Source: Arcuatula senhousia (lineage: Eukaryota > Mollusca > Bivalvia > Mytilida > Mytilidae). Taken from it: DNA of 64,000 nt. The stretch's first letter is position 1; each line of letters starts with the position of its first letter. The stretch is from the NCBI GenBank assembly GCA_963971305.1, contig OZ020309.1, positions 1,233,001-1,297,000 on the forward strand, in the 5' to 3' direction. Under the pieces are notes generated by a model. The model was not told the origin of the DNA. It made no database searches and was given only the letters and a program-made list of their open reading frames with translations. Position numbers and translations under genes: made by a program. This document shows positions 12,579 to 23,559 of this stretch, one piece after another.

Positions 12579-15500
12579 CACGGGGTAGAATGTCTACGAC
12601 TGAATCGGCACGGTACGAAGGGGACAAGAAAATTTGGGATGGTTTTTAGTAAAAACTCATGTAAACATCCGCTTCAGAATGAGGAAGGTAAGATAACATT
12701 ATACATTTCTATAACTCCTGGTAGCTTTTTTTAACTGAAAGTATGCGCAAGCTGTAGCTATTGTTGTCTAGTTTTAAGGATTGAAAGAGCTTTTTGTTTA
12801 TGTTTTATTAATTTGGTGTGAAACTGGTTCAATCACATGCAACTCGAGCATTTTTGTGTCACTTCAATCTCTAAAAGACTCAAAAACAGGTTAAAAGATA
12901 TCCTAGATGTATTTTACGAATTGTACATGCATTGGCAATGCAAATAGTGTCTTAAAAAGCAGCCAAACAACAAAATGATAGACCCTTGATTAAATAATTA
13001 CAGTACAAGCCAATCCTTGCATGGTAAAAACGGGAACAAGAACATTTGAAATGGCAGAAAGTAACAATACATGCAGTGTATCCAGTTTAATTTATTGTCC
13101 ATGTATATGCCTAAAGATACTTTATTCAACAGTTTCTAAATGAGAAACAATCCATAGAACATTTTTAATTCAAGGTTTAATTTATGATACAAAATTGAAA
13201 GATGGGAAAGCTAAGTAATTATTTGTGAATCCAACAGCATATCAGGTTATGTTATATGAACGCCTTCACACATATACTTTAAAAAGTTAAAAAATGTTGA
13301 TGTTGAATGAGAAGTGGGATACGTGTACCAGGCTCAGCTCACAAAACAAGCGGTAATTTAGAAAAAAAAAATCCAAAAAAAAAATCAATGAAAAAAAAAC
13401 GCAAGCAGTAACATTGTACAATTTTTTATATTTATGGATTTTATGCTCCAAACCCTCACGACGTCTTGTCAGAGGAAATTGAATTATAGCGAGCATAGCT
13501 CGCAAGCGGGCACGAAGTGCCCGCTCGAGCGGAGAGCTCTACGGTATTTGTTTCCGCGAGAAATTTGCTAATGATGATTTAGATTTTTTATGGTCCGGAA
13601 AGGGTTATTATTTTTACAGGACCGGAGTGAATGTTAAAATAATTTATAAGAAAAGAAATAATGCTTAAAAAAATGATAAATTGCGCTTTTTACAAGAAAA
13701 TAATATTCTTAAAATAATAAATAAACATAAGCTGCTCGTTTCATCTTGGTTATATGGACGTACGAAACTAACGTGTCTCGAAGCTTACTCGCCCCATACC
13801 ATCTCGCCCCAAAATAAGCAAATAGAAATATTGGAAATTAAATGATAGCGATGGCCCTGAATGTCGACATTTAGAACAAAAAACGTAGTCCCTTTTAGCT
13901 ATGCTCGCATTTAGGCAATGCCTACTCCATATTATTTTTTCTTCTGTTTGTCCGTACTTGCGAAAGCGGTTAAGCATAGCAATTCTTATGACCCGACCAC
14001 GTATATATATATATTGTTTTCTGTATTTTCAGTCCGTGCATACTTTCGTAACACTTTGGTTATGTTCTTGGTTAGGTAACATAACTCAAATTCTAAATAT
14101 TTGGGGTGAATGAAATTTCAATTTCAAAACTATAGATATGTCTTAGGTAGCACTACACCAACCGCTAGAAATTAGTTCGCTGTGACATTTATTTTAAGTA
14201 TGAATGACTTTGGTTAAGTTCTTGGTTAAGGTTCGTATCTCAAACACTATACAAGTTAGGGTCAATAATATTCTACAAAAATATTGCTCTGGTAGCGCTA
14301 CTTCACCTCTTAGAAATTAGGTCACTGTGACTTATATTTTAAGCATGAGAACATTTGTTTGGGCTTTTGTTGAGCTCTAGATTATGATAACGTTATTCCG
14401 GATCATACATGTTGGGGTGGGGGTCAATGAAATTTCTCCACTAGATAACCTTGCCCGTCTGTATGTCTGTAACACTCTTTGTTAAGGTCAATATCTCAAA
14501 TACTAAATGCTTGTGGTTAATGATATTTCACCATTAGATGTGACTTGATTATCACTTACCACCGTTTAAAAAATTTGGTTTAACTGTCTCGAGAGAGTTG
14601 TGTCTACAAAAGATATTCTATTTAGTAAAATGAATAAAGTTGATAAAGTAAACAAAACTCCTTTAAGTTCTGTCCGATAAAAATGGCCTACCGGTATTAC
14701 ATACCCTTCAAAATTTCATCAAAATCCTTTTTGTGGTCTCAGCTGGTGATTGTGTCAACTTAAGTTTGACGGGCGCACAAACGGACGGGCAAAAGACCTT
14801 TACTAGGTTCCTTTGTAGCATTGCGGCGAGGGACAATTAAAATGAATTGTCTAGCAAGTGATTGTTTTGTGTGGTATATATTTCCTAGCGTTTTCTTGCT
14901 TGATGTGATTGATATTGATATGCTATAACCATTGTATCATTTGTAAAATAAAATATTTATTTAAGTATTTCATATTTGTTACTAGTAAGTGAATCTTCTG
15001 TAAAATAAAGGTATTAGTTTGTACATTCGACTTTGAATGTGTGCTGGATTTGTTTTAAGTTAAAAGGAAGTTTTAAGGTATGCTTTCTGTGTTTTGTCTT
15101 TTCTCATGGACACTCCAGGTTTGGTTATTTTACTTTTACCTTTATTTACATTAATTAAAACTTGTTTCGAAGTTTCAAATAAATTGAGAAGGTACTGTAA
15201 TATGTAAAAGCCATGCATAATTATCTTAGCAATGTTTGTGCCGTTCCAAATTTTCTTAACTTGTATTTTCTATATAAAGCCTTTATTCTTGCGCCAAAAG
15301 AAACTATGCAGATAAACATTTGAATGAATAAAACATGTTACAGGTACAACATAACATAAAAATGCTCAGCTTTTGAAGATATTGTCCAAATATGTCTTGA
15401 TATGCATAATTTTTTGACGCATGGACGGCTTTTGAATCAGCTTCACACTTAAATCATTAATTGAATTTAAAAACAGTTTGGCCTAATATCAATAACAAAC

Positions 15501-15653
15501 CACTACGTTGAGCATGGGCATTTTGATTTTGATATATTATTTGAAATAAACGCAGAATATTTTGAAAACTTTGATAAAATTATTTTCTGCCATTCATTTC
15601 GTTCTTACACTGCCATGCCGGAACATTTTTTGCCGTAGACATTCTACCCCGTG
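12579..15653. mobile_element. TIR transposon with CACGG ends and 5 bp TSD, nested in element A
   Basis: Terminal inverted repeats CACGGGGTAGAATGTCTACG are at 12579-12598 and, as reverse complement, at 15634-15653. They are flanked by direct AAGAT at 12574-12578 and 15654-15658. Removing the 3,075 bp insert plus one AAGAT restores continuity with the sister repeat unit near 16140-16180. No transposase ORF is present, so it is non-autonomous. CAC-starting ends with 5 bp duplications are known for the Transib/ProtoRAG group. The assignment rests on those two traits only. Confidence 0.85.
13489..14845. repeat. Third-level nested repeat element with GC-rich hairpin end
   Basis: One end carries consecutive hairpins: GCGAGCATAGCTCGC (13489-13503) and GCGGGCACGAAGTGCCCGC (13506-13524). 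Then come degenerate ~130-160 bp units with TTGGTTAAGGT and ATCTCAAA(C/T)ACTA phrases (about 14040-14560). The other end is GGCGCACAAACGGACGGGC, then GCATTGCGGCGAGGGACAAT. It lies inside the CACGG transposon. It is non-coding and unclassified. Confidence 0.5.
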
Positions 15654-16783
15654 AAGATGCAGTTGGTCTTACTGTTTCAGACAAGTCAGGGCAAAAGTAA
15701 TGAACAACGGTAAATATTGACGCTTTAAGGGCCATAACTCCTAAAAGAAATGGTTCTACAGCTTTGACCTAATTACATGAATTGTAGATCTTGATGTGCT
15801 TAATCATATGCAATTTGAATTTTTGAAATATCTTGTATAGTTTTCAAGATATAGGGCTAAATAAGAGAAAATTTTTGAAAAAATTCAGAAAAAGGGCAAT
15901 AACTCCTATGTCGTTTGATGGATCTTCCTGAAAATTTCAGAGCAGGTAGATCTTGAGATGCTTATCACTTTAGTCTGCAATCAGAATTTTGATATCTGTT
16001 ACCGTTTTTGAGTTATTTGCAAAAAACTGTAATTTGACCCCTATGTTCTATTTTAAGCCATGGAGGCCATATTTTTTGACGAATCAAAAATCCGAACGAT
16101 AGAATTGTAGCATTAATGCTATTAAACAACTGTGCCAAGCTTGGTTGAAGTTAGATGTATGGTGTCAGACAAGTTAATCTTTGAAATTCAGGGTAAAAGT
16201 AATGAAAAATGGTAAATTTTGACGCTTTAAGGGCCATAACTCCTAAAAGAAAAGGTTCTACAGCTTTGACCTAATTACATGAAATGTAGATCTTGATGTG
16301 CTTAATCATATTCAATTTGAAATTTTAAAATATCTTGTATAATTTTCAAGATATAGGGCTAAATAAGTGCAAAATTTTGAAAAAGTCCAGAAAAAGGACA
16401 ATAACTCCTACATCGGTTGTTGGATCTTCTTGAAAATTTCTAGGCAGGTAGATCTTGAGGTGCTGATCACTTTTACCCTATGCCAGAATTTTGATATCTG
16501 TTAACGTTTTTGAGTTATTTGCAAAAAACTGCAATTTACCCCTATGTTCTATTTTTAGCCATGGCGGCCATGTTTTTCAACGAATCAAAAATCCCCACGC
16601 TAGTTTTATACTACCTATGCTAATTAACAACTGTGCCAAATTTAAAAGCCATTGGACTAATGGTGTTAGAGGAGTTAACGTTTGAAAAATGTTAACGACG
16701 ACGGACGACGACGGACGACGGACGACGACGGACGCCAAGTGATGGCAATAGCTCACATGGACCTTCGGTCCAGGTGAGCTAAA

Positions 16784-17198
16784 AAAAGCAAGGAAGAATA
16801 TTAATATGCAATTCCTATGTTGTGAGTTCGTATCAAGTATATACGCATCGTTTGGCGAAATGCTTTTTGGGTTGTTTTAAAAACATAACCCCCCCCAAAA
16901 AAAAAGAATAATTTAAACAAGCAAAGCTACCTATAGAAACAATATTTTATGCAATAACAAACCGACGTTATTCATTAGTATTAAGAAATACTAATATATT
17001 TTACATGTTACAAGTAGTTTAAAATAAAATAAAAAAAATGAAAATCGAACTTATTCTAGCCAGAAGAAGACTTATCACAGAAAAGAAATACAATTTGTTA
17101 AGTAAAGCCGCACTTTTTCATAAATTGAAATGTTACTTTTGATTTAAGTTAAAAACAAAGTCCACTATACAAGAAGTGAAAATTACTTTTATTCTACA
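16784..17198. other. AT-rich spacer
   Basis: Short AT-rich stretch between two Helitron-like elements. I see no gene or signal in it. Confidence 0.6.
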
Positions 17199-19346
17199 AC
17201 AAGAGGCTCCCAGGAGCCTGAATCGCTCACCTGGTCTTGATGTCAACCCTATGAAGACTTTTGTATAGCTAATTGAGCTGAATGTTTAAGCATAAAAAAG
17301 CTTTTCTCTATCTGCAATAGTTTTCATTCTAAATAATAAAAAAACACTACTATTCAACTTTTAAGGGGCTGTAACCCCTATAAGGGGTTATATGACAACT
17401 TCAACCCTATGGAGACTTTTGTAGAGCTAAATGAGCTGAACATTTAAGCAAGCAACAGCTTTTCTCTATCTGCAATAGTTTTCATTCTATAGGCCAAAAA
17501 CACTATTTTTCGCCTTTAAGGGGCTGTTATTTCTATAAGGGGTCATCTGACAACTTTGACCCTATGACGACTTTTGTAGAGCTAAATGAGCTGAACATTT
17601 AAGCAAGCAACATCTTTTCTCTATCTGCAATAGTTTTCATTCTACAAGCCAAAAACACTATTTTTTGCTTTTAAGGGGCTGTAACCCCTATAAGGGGTCA
17701 TCTGACAACTTCCACTCTATGAAGACTTTTGTAGAGCTAAATGAGTGAACATTTAATCAAGCAACAGCTTTTCTATATCTGCAATAGTTTTCATTCTTTA
17801 AGCCAAAAACACTATTTTTGCCTTTAAGGGGTTATCTAACAACTTCGACCCTATGAAACCTTTTGTAGAGCTAAATGAGCTGAACATTTTAGCGAGCAAC
17901 AGCTTTTCTTTATCTGCAATAGTTTTCATTCTATAGACCAAAAACACTATTTTTTGCCTTTAAGGGGCTTTAACCCCTATAAAGGGTCATATGACAACTT
18001 CCACCCCACAGAGACTTTTGTAGAGCTAAATGAGCTGAACATTTAATCAAGCAACATCTTTTCTCTATCTGCAATAGTTTTCATTCTACAAGCCAAAAAC
18101 ACTATTTTTTGCTTTTAAGGGGCTGTAACCCCTATAAGGGGTCATCTGACAACTTCCACTCTATGAAGACTTTTGTAGAGCTAAATGAGTGAACATTTAA
18201 TCAAGCAACAGCTTTTCTATATCTGCAATAGTTTTCATTCTTTAAGCCAAAAACACTATTTTTGCCTTTAAGGGGTTATCTAACAACTTCGACCCTATGA
18301 AACCTTTTGTAGAGCTAAATGAGCTGAACATTTTAGCGAGCAACAGCTTTTCTTTATCTGCAATAGTTTTCATTCTATAGACCAAAAACACTATTTTTTG
18401 CCTTTAAGGGGCTTTAACCCCTATAAAGGGTCATATGACAACTTCCACCCCACAGAGACGTTTGTAGAGCTAAATGAGCTGAACATTTTAGCAAGCATAA
18501 GCTTTTCTCTATCTGCAATAGTTTTCATTCTATAGGCGAAAAACACTATTATTCGCCTTTAAGGGGCTGTAACACCTATAAGGGGTCATCTGACAACTTC
18601 GACCACATGGAGACTTTTGTAGAGCTAAATGAGCTGAACATTTTAGCGAGCAACAGCTTTTCTATATCTGCAATAGTTTTCATTCTTTAAGCCAAAAACA
18701 CTATTTTTGCCTTTAAGGAGTTATCTAACAACTTCGACCCTATTAAACCTTTTGTAGAGCTAAATGAGCTTAACATTTTAGCGAGCAACAGCTTTTCTTT
18801 ATCTGCAATAGTTTTCATTCTATAGACCAAAAACACTATTTTTGCCTTTAAGGGGCTGTAACCCTTATGAGGGGTCATATGACAACTTCGACCCTATGAA
18901 GACTTTTGTAGAGCTAAATGAGCTGAACATTTTAGCAAGCAACAGCTTTTCTCTATCTGCAATAGTTTTCATTCTATAGGCAAAAAACACTATTTTTCGC
19001 CTTTAAAGGGCTGTAACCCCTATAAGGGATCATCTAACAACTTCGACCAAATGGAGACTTTTGTAGAACTTTTGATGCTGAAGCAGTAAGGTGGCATCAG
19101 ATTTCATCTATCTCTTATACTTTTTGATTTACAAGCCAAAAACAGTAGTCTGACCCCCCCTGGTCTATTTTTAGTAACGGTGGCCATGTTTTTTGACGGA
19201 TCAAAAATTGAAACATAAGTTTGGTGCAGGACACCCTAAGGTTCTGTTCAGTAGTTTCAGAGGAGAAGATTTTTGAAAAATTGTTAACAGACGACGACGA
19301 CGACGACGGACGCCAAGTGATGGTAATAGCTCCAGGTGAGCTAAAA
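17199..19346 (+). mobile_element. Helitron-like (HINE-type) element B with ~155 bp tandem array
   Basis: It starts ACAAGAGGCTCCCAGGAGCC and continues with GAATCGCTCACCTG. It ends with GACGACGACG repeats, GACGCCAAGTGATGGTAATA and CCAGGTGAGCTAAAA. The usual terminal hairpin is partly deleted: TAGCTCCAGGTGAG replaces the CTCACATGGACC... segment. The body is about a dozen ~140-155 bp units, each with GACTTTTGTAGAGCTAAATG, CTGCAATAGTTTTCATTCT and TTTAAGGGGCTGTAACCCCT (for example GACTTTT at 17414, 17569, 17724). A three-unit block is duplicated with offset 444 bp (about 17611-18015 and 18055-18459). Confidence 0.8.
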
Positions 19347-20261
19347 ATGGGTAGATATGTGTATGATCTACTTTTATTATGATTTATTATTGAAAATTCA
19401 TAAACATAAAAAAAAACCCATTTATTTTGAAATAAAAAAAACAGTGATGACACCTCTCCCATGAACAAAAAGAGTTAACATACGTAAAAGTTGAAACTTA
19501 TATTTTTTTAGAACTTTTTTTTATTAATTTGCTTTCTTAATTTTGCCATTACAAGTTTAAATAAATATTCTTACTTAAGCCAAAAAATGCATTACTGAAC
19601 AATTTGATTAAAAAAAAAATGAAAATTGTTCTCGCAATTGCCAAACAACTATAAATATTTTATTCGTTTTTGGGAAGAATAGAATAAAAAAATCGATTGA
19701 ATTAAACTTATTTTTAGTGAGAAACTTTTCAAATCAAAGTCTGAAAAAAAATACAAAAAAATCTTATAACTCTCCCAATCTGCAAAGGGAAGCCCGTTGT
19801 TTATGCTAACATGGATTTTTTTATTTCTTATTTCGGAAATCTCAGATAAAATTCCAAATTTTGTTTTACTAAGCGCATTTCTTTCAATGTCGATCTCTTG
19901 AATTCTTGTTTTAAAATGTTAAATTTCTGTATACATGGTATATATACGTGATGACTTCATGGCTACCGATTTTGTCCTTGTCTCTTCGGATTAACGATAT
20001 TTTAATGCCTCATTGGCACACTTTGTTTCTTAGACTAGTATGCATCAATTGTAAAGCAATCATTTACCGCTGCCACAATGGATGTGTTTTGTGCTTAAAT
20101 ACGGAATATTGTCGTTTATTTCGGATTGTTTTTTTTTTTCTGGTAACATTGTGTGTTTTCACCTTGAATTTCGAAATTCCAAAGCCCTGTATGTACTACT
20201 TTGCTTCCTTCACATCATAATCGCGTAACTTCTTGCATGGATCTATTGATTTTTTTTTCGG
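19347..20261. other. AT-rich spacer with a family M repeat fragment
   Basis: Mostly poly-A/T-rich. About 19950-20060 has the family M phrases (TTTTGTCCTTGTCTCTTCGGA, TTTTAATGCCTCATTGGCAC). No supported gene. Confidence 0.5.
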
Positions 20262-20262
20262 C

Positions 20263-22490
20263 GTACCAACAACAGCACGCTAATCAACAGAGCCCAAGTT
20301 ATTCCAGGAATATCTGATCATGAAACAGTTTTAATTGAATCTAGCCTAAGACCAATGAAAACCAGAACACCACCAAGAGAAGTATATTCATACAAAAAGG
20401 GAGACTTTGAGAATCTAAAAATAGAGTTAAAAAGTATGGAGGGTTACTTGATTAATCTACAAGACCAAAACGAGGATGTCAACATTATATGGACATACTT
20501 CAAGACCCAGCTAACTCGGCTAATGGATAAATACATCCCAAAAAGACAAGTCAAAGGCAACAAAACACGCAAACCATGGGTCGATAGGAAAGTTAAAGCC
20601 GGACTCAAACGAAAAAGCAAGCTATATACCAGAATGAGAAAGACCAAAAACCCATCAGACATCAGAAAATACAAGGAAAGTAAAAGAACCGTACAGAAAG
20701 CCGAAAGACGAGCCTACTGGACCTACATCAACAACATCATAGAAGTAGGAGACGGCGAACACGATGCCCCAAGCAAGCAGAAACGATTTTGGAATTACAT
20801 CAAATCCCTAAGGAAAGACAATACTGGTATATCACCACTAAAAGACAATGGCAGGCTATTCAACAGTGCAAAGGACAAAGCCAACATCCTGAATAGACAA
20901 TATCAATCAGTATTTACCAAGGAAAACGACCAAGAGGTACCTTTACCATCAGGGCAACCCCGTCCATCAATACCTGAGATCACCATCACCAGGGAGGGTA
21001 TTCTCAAACTATTGCAGAAGAGTAACCCTAACAAGGCTTCTGGGCCAGATGAAATATCAGCAAGAATACTCAAGGAATGCGCAGAGGAAATTGCCCCCCT
21101 CCTATGTATCATCTTTAGTGAAAGCCTTAAGTCTGGGAAAGTACCAAACGACTGGAAACAAGCAAATGTAACAGCTATTTTTAAGAAAGGAAGTCGATAT
21201 GATGCCAGCAACTATCGACCCGTCTCCCTGACCTGCCTATGTTGTAAATTTATGGAGCATATCATATTTAGCAGCACCTTGAAACATCTAGACCACCACA
21301 ACATCCTAACCAATTGCCAGCATGGTTTCAGAGCAAGACGTAGCTGCGAAACACAACTTATTACACTTTCACACGAACTAGCAACAGCTTTAGACAAAGG
21401 ACAACAGATAGATATGATCATCCTAGACTTCTCCAAAGCATTTGATCGTGTTCCACACAAGCGCCTCCTCAACAAGATCTATCATTACGGAGTTAGAGGA
21501 CAAACACACAAATGGATAGAATCCTTCCTATCAGAGAGGTCACAGCAGGTACTAATAGAAGGTGAAACATCAGACAAAGTCCCAGTCGTAAGCGGAGTGC
21601 CACAGGGCACTGTTCTCGGACCACTCCTATTCCTACTCTTCATTAACGACTTACCAGACGACCTAACATCAGGTGTAAGACTCTTCGCAGATGATTGCAT
21701 AGTGTACCGTACCATCACTTCAGCTGTAGATACTGAGATGCTACAAGAAGATCTACACACACTGGCTACATGGGAAAAGACCTGAGGTATGGACTTCCAT
21801 CCACAGAAGTGTAGTGTACTCACAGTCACTAGAGTAAGAGCACCAACCATCCACCACTATAAACTAAAGGGCCAGATACTTGAAACATCTAAGAGCACGA
21901 AGTACCTTGGAGTAGATTTACAACACGACCTATCATGGAAACATCATATTGATAGAGTAACGAAAAAGGCCAACAACATGTTAGGATTCCTCAGACGAAA
22001 CCTCAGAACATCCAACACTGAAACCAAGACAAATGCCTACATAGCCATGGTAAGATCCAACCTTGACTACTGTGCGACAGTTTGGAATCCACACCAGAAA
22101 GACCAAATCAGGAAGATCGAGATGGTCCAGCGACGTGCAGCCCGTTATACCACCAACCGCTATAGAAACACCAGTAGCGTAGGGAGCATGTTAGAAGAGC
22201 TAGGCTGGGACACATTAGAAAACCGGAGGAAGAAACAACAGTTGACCATGTTCTATAAGGTAGTGAATGACCATGTGGATATACCATGCACAGACTACCT
22301 TACACCAATGAACTCCAGAACCAGATCAGCCCATGGAAAGAAGTTCCGCCAGTACTTGACGAAGACCAACACACTAAAGTACAGCTTTTTCCCCAGGACA
22401 ATTCCAGCATGGAACGCCTTGCCTGCATCCGTTGCTGAGGCTCCCTCTTTGGTATCCTTCAAGAGGGAGCTAGCTACAGTCTCTTTCTAA
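20263..22490 (+). pseudogene. LINE ORF2: reverse transcriptase, one in-frame stop
   Basis: This is an RNA-directed DNA polymerase of a non-LTR element. It would copy element RNA into DNA at the insertion site. An endonuclease remnant with SDH is followed (numbering from the Met at 20355) by the RT domain, about residues 205-470. Motif A is DFSKAFDRVPH (Asp358), motif B is GVPQGTVLGPLLF, and motif C is FADD (Asp446, Asp447), so all three catalytic aspartates are present. After codon 476 a TGA (21783-21785) stands where the family usually has Trp (KT-stop-GMDFHPQKC). The same frame then continues to TAA at 22490 with typical C-terminal sequence (STKYLGV, SNLDYC, VQRRAARY). There is a single nonsense mutation and no frameshift, so the copy is young or little decayed. 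Missing N-terminal endonuclease and ORF1 make it immobile by itself. Confidence 0.9.
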
Positions 22491-22660
22491 ATCTGCTTTC
22501 CTCCCATTTGGCCAGTAGTCCAAGTGATGGACTAGAGCTATGTCGGCGGGGTCTTCGACCCTGGTACCGCCACGGAAGCCGAACAGGTCTAGACCAGATG
22601 GGTGAAGAGCAAATGGGGCATCTCTTAAATTTTCATTTTTTATTATTTATTTTTATTTTT
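22491..22660 (+). other. LINE 3' untranslated tail
   Basis: GC-richer stretch with GTCGGCGGGGTCTTCGACCC, which can pair as a hairpin, then GGGGCATCTCTTAAATTTTC and T/A-rich sequence. It is typical of a LINE 3' tail. The exact end is uncertain. Confidence 0.55.
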
Positions 22661-23559
22661 TTATATTTTTTAATTCTTCTTTGATTTGAAAATAATTTTG
22701 GACATTCTTCTAAATTTTCTTTATGCACCGGAAGCGTTGAGTAATTGTCAAGATAATGACGGATCAACGTACCATGTAGATGTAGATGTCTTTGTCACCT
22801 GTTGTCTTTTCTTACTGGATATTTTAGATTGATTATCCCAATTCGGTAATTTTGTAATTACAAGTTTCTTAATATGTTCCTGCTGTAAAAAATGGGGATA
22901 TAAAGTGTTAGGATTGTCCGTCCACTCCACTCTGAGATAAACATCTGGCTTCAGATTCATAGGGTGTGATGTTAGTCATTTTTTGGTGGAGCGCCTCTGA
23001 TGATTCCTGAATACACAAAGTAGCACAACTGTTTTGCATGGTACTTTTGTAAAGAACAGGTCGTTTTTTTAATTTTCAATGCTAAAAGTTAGCTCACCCA
23101 TTTAACGCTTTAGCGCTTTGATTGATAAAGAGGGCAATAGAAAAAATGGATAGAAAGGTGTACTAAAGACTAGGTATAGACTGCTGTCTACCTTTTTCAC
23201 CTATTGTCCTCTCTGACATTTTTTGGACTGTCCTCATTGCCAGTGTTAACCGTAGCCGCCGGTAATACCCAATGGTTTCTATGAAGGTTGTGTCATGTAC
23301 ACTTATTCCACATCTTATTATTATTGGTTATGTAGTTGATCACAAAGAAAAAAGAACCTTGATATTAACCAAACGCATACATCTAAATGTAACGGGTTAA
23401 ACATGTAACATAAAAATCTGTAGCAATTTCAATGGTTTTTTTTTCTCACTTAGTCAATTTTATTTTCTCTGACTAGTATCTACCATAGCTAGTATTAAAT
23501 TTAAACCTTCATTTGACAAGCCATTCCTTTAACTTCTTTGGAATTACTGTTAATTTCGC
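22661..23559. other. 3' flank of gene copy 1
   Basis: Non-coding sequence homologous to parts of 44370-46350. Near 23210-23260 it has a single TTTTTTGGACTGTCCTCA phrase, which in copy 2 is expanded into a 51 bp array. Around 23280-23340 is a dispersed-repeat phrase ACTTATTCCACATCTTATTA. Confidence 0.6.
23459..23464 (-). promoter_or_regulatory. Candidate poly(A) signal of gene copy 1
   Basis: AATAAA on the minus strand, about 95 bases beyond the stop codon at 23560. The position suits a 3' end, but in AT-rich DNA such hexamers are common. Confidence 0.35.

Larger units (their letters stand above)
12159..16783 (+). mobile_element. Helitron-like (HINE-type) non-autonomous element A, interrupted
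   Basis: The 5' end is ACAAGAGGCTCCCAAGAGCC, a hairpin, followed by GCTCACCTG. The 3' end is (GACGACGGAC)n, then a TGGACC-TTC-GGTCCA hairpin, then CAGGTGAGCTAAAA. The subterminal GCTCACCTG and CAGGTGAGC form an inverted pair. Internally there are ~502 bp repeats (GACGCTTTAAGGGCCATAAC at 15719 and 16221). No target duplication is visible. Hairpin ends, a CTAA end and internal tandem repeats fit Helitron/Helentron-associated elements; that class is inference. A second transposon (12579-15653) splits it. Confidence 0.75.
20262..22660 (+). mobile_element. 5'-truncated non-LTR retrotransposon (Jockey/CR1-type LINE)
   Basis: It contains the tail of an endonuclease domain, a full reverse transcriptase and a C-terminal region, then an untranslated tail ending in T/A-rich sequence near 22660. 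The reading frame enters at about 20263 as TNNSTLINRAQVIPGISDHE, the conserved SDH end of the apurinic-type endonuclease. The insertion is therefore truncated inside the endonuclease domain. One TGA at 21783-21785 interrupts the frame. It sits just downstream of the copy 1 duplication block. No clear target duplication was found. Confidence 0.9.
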
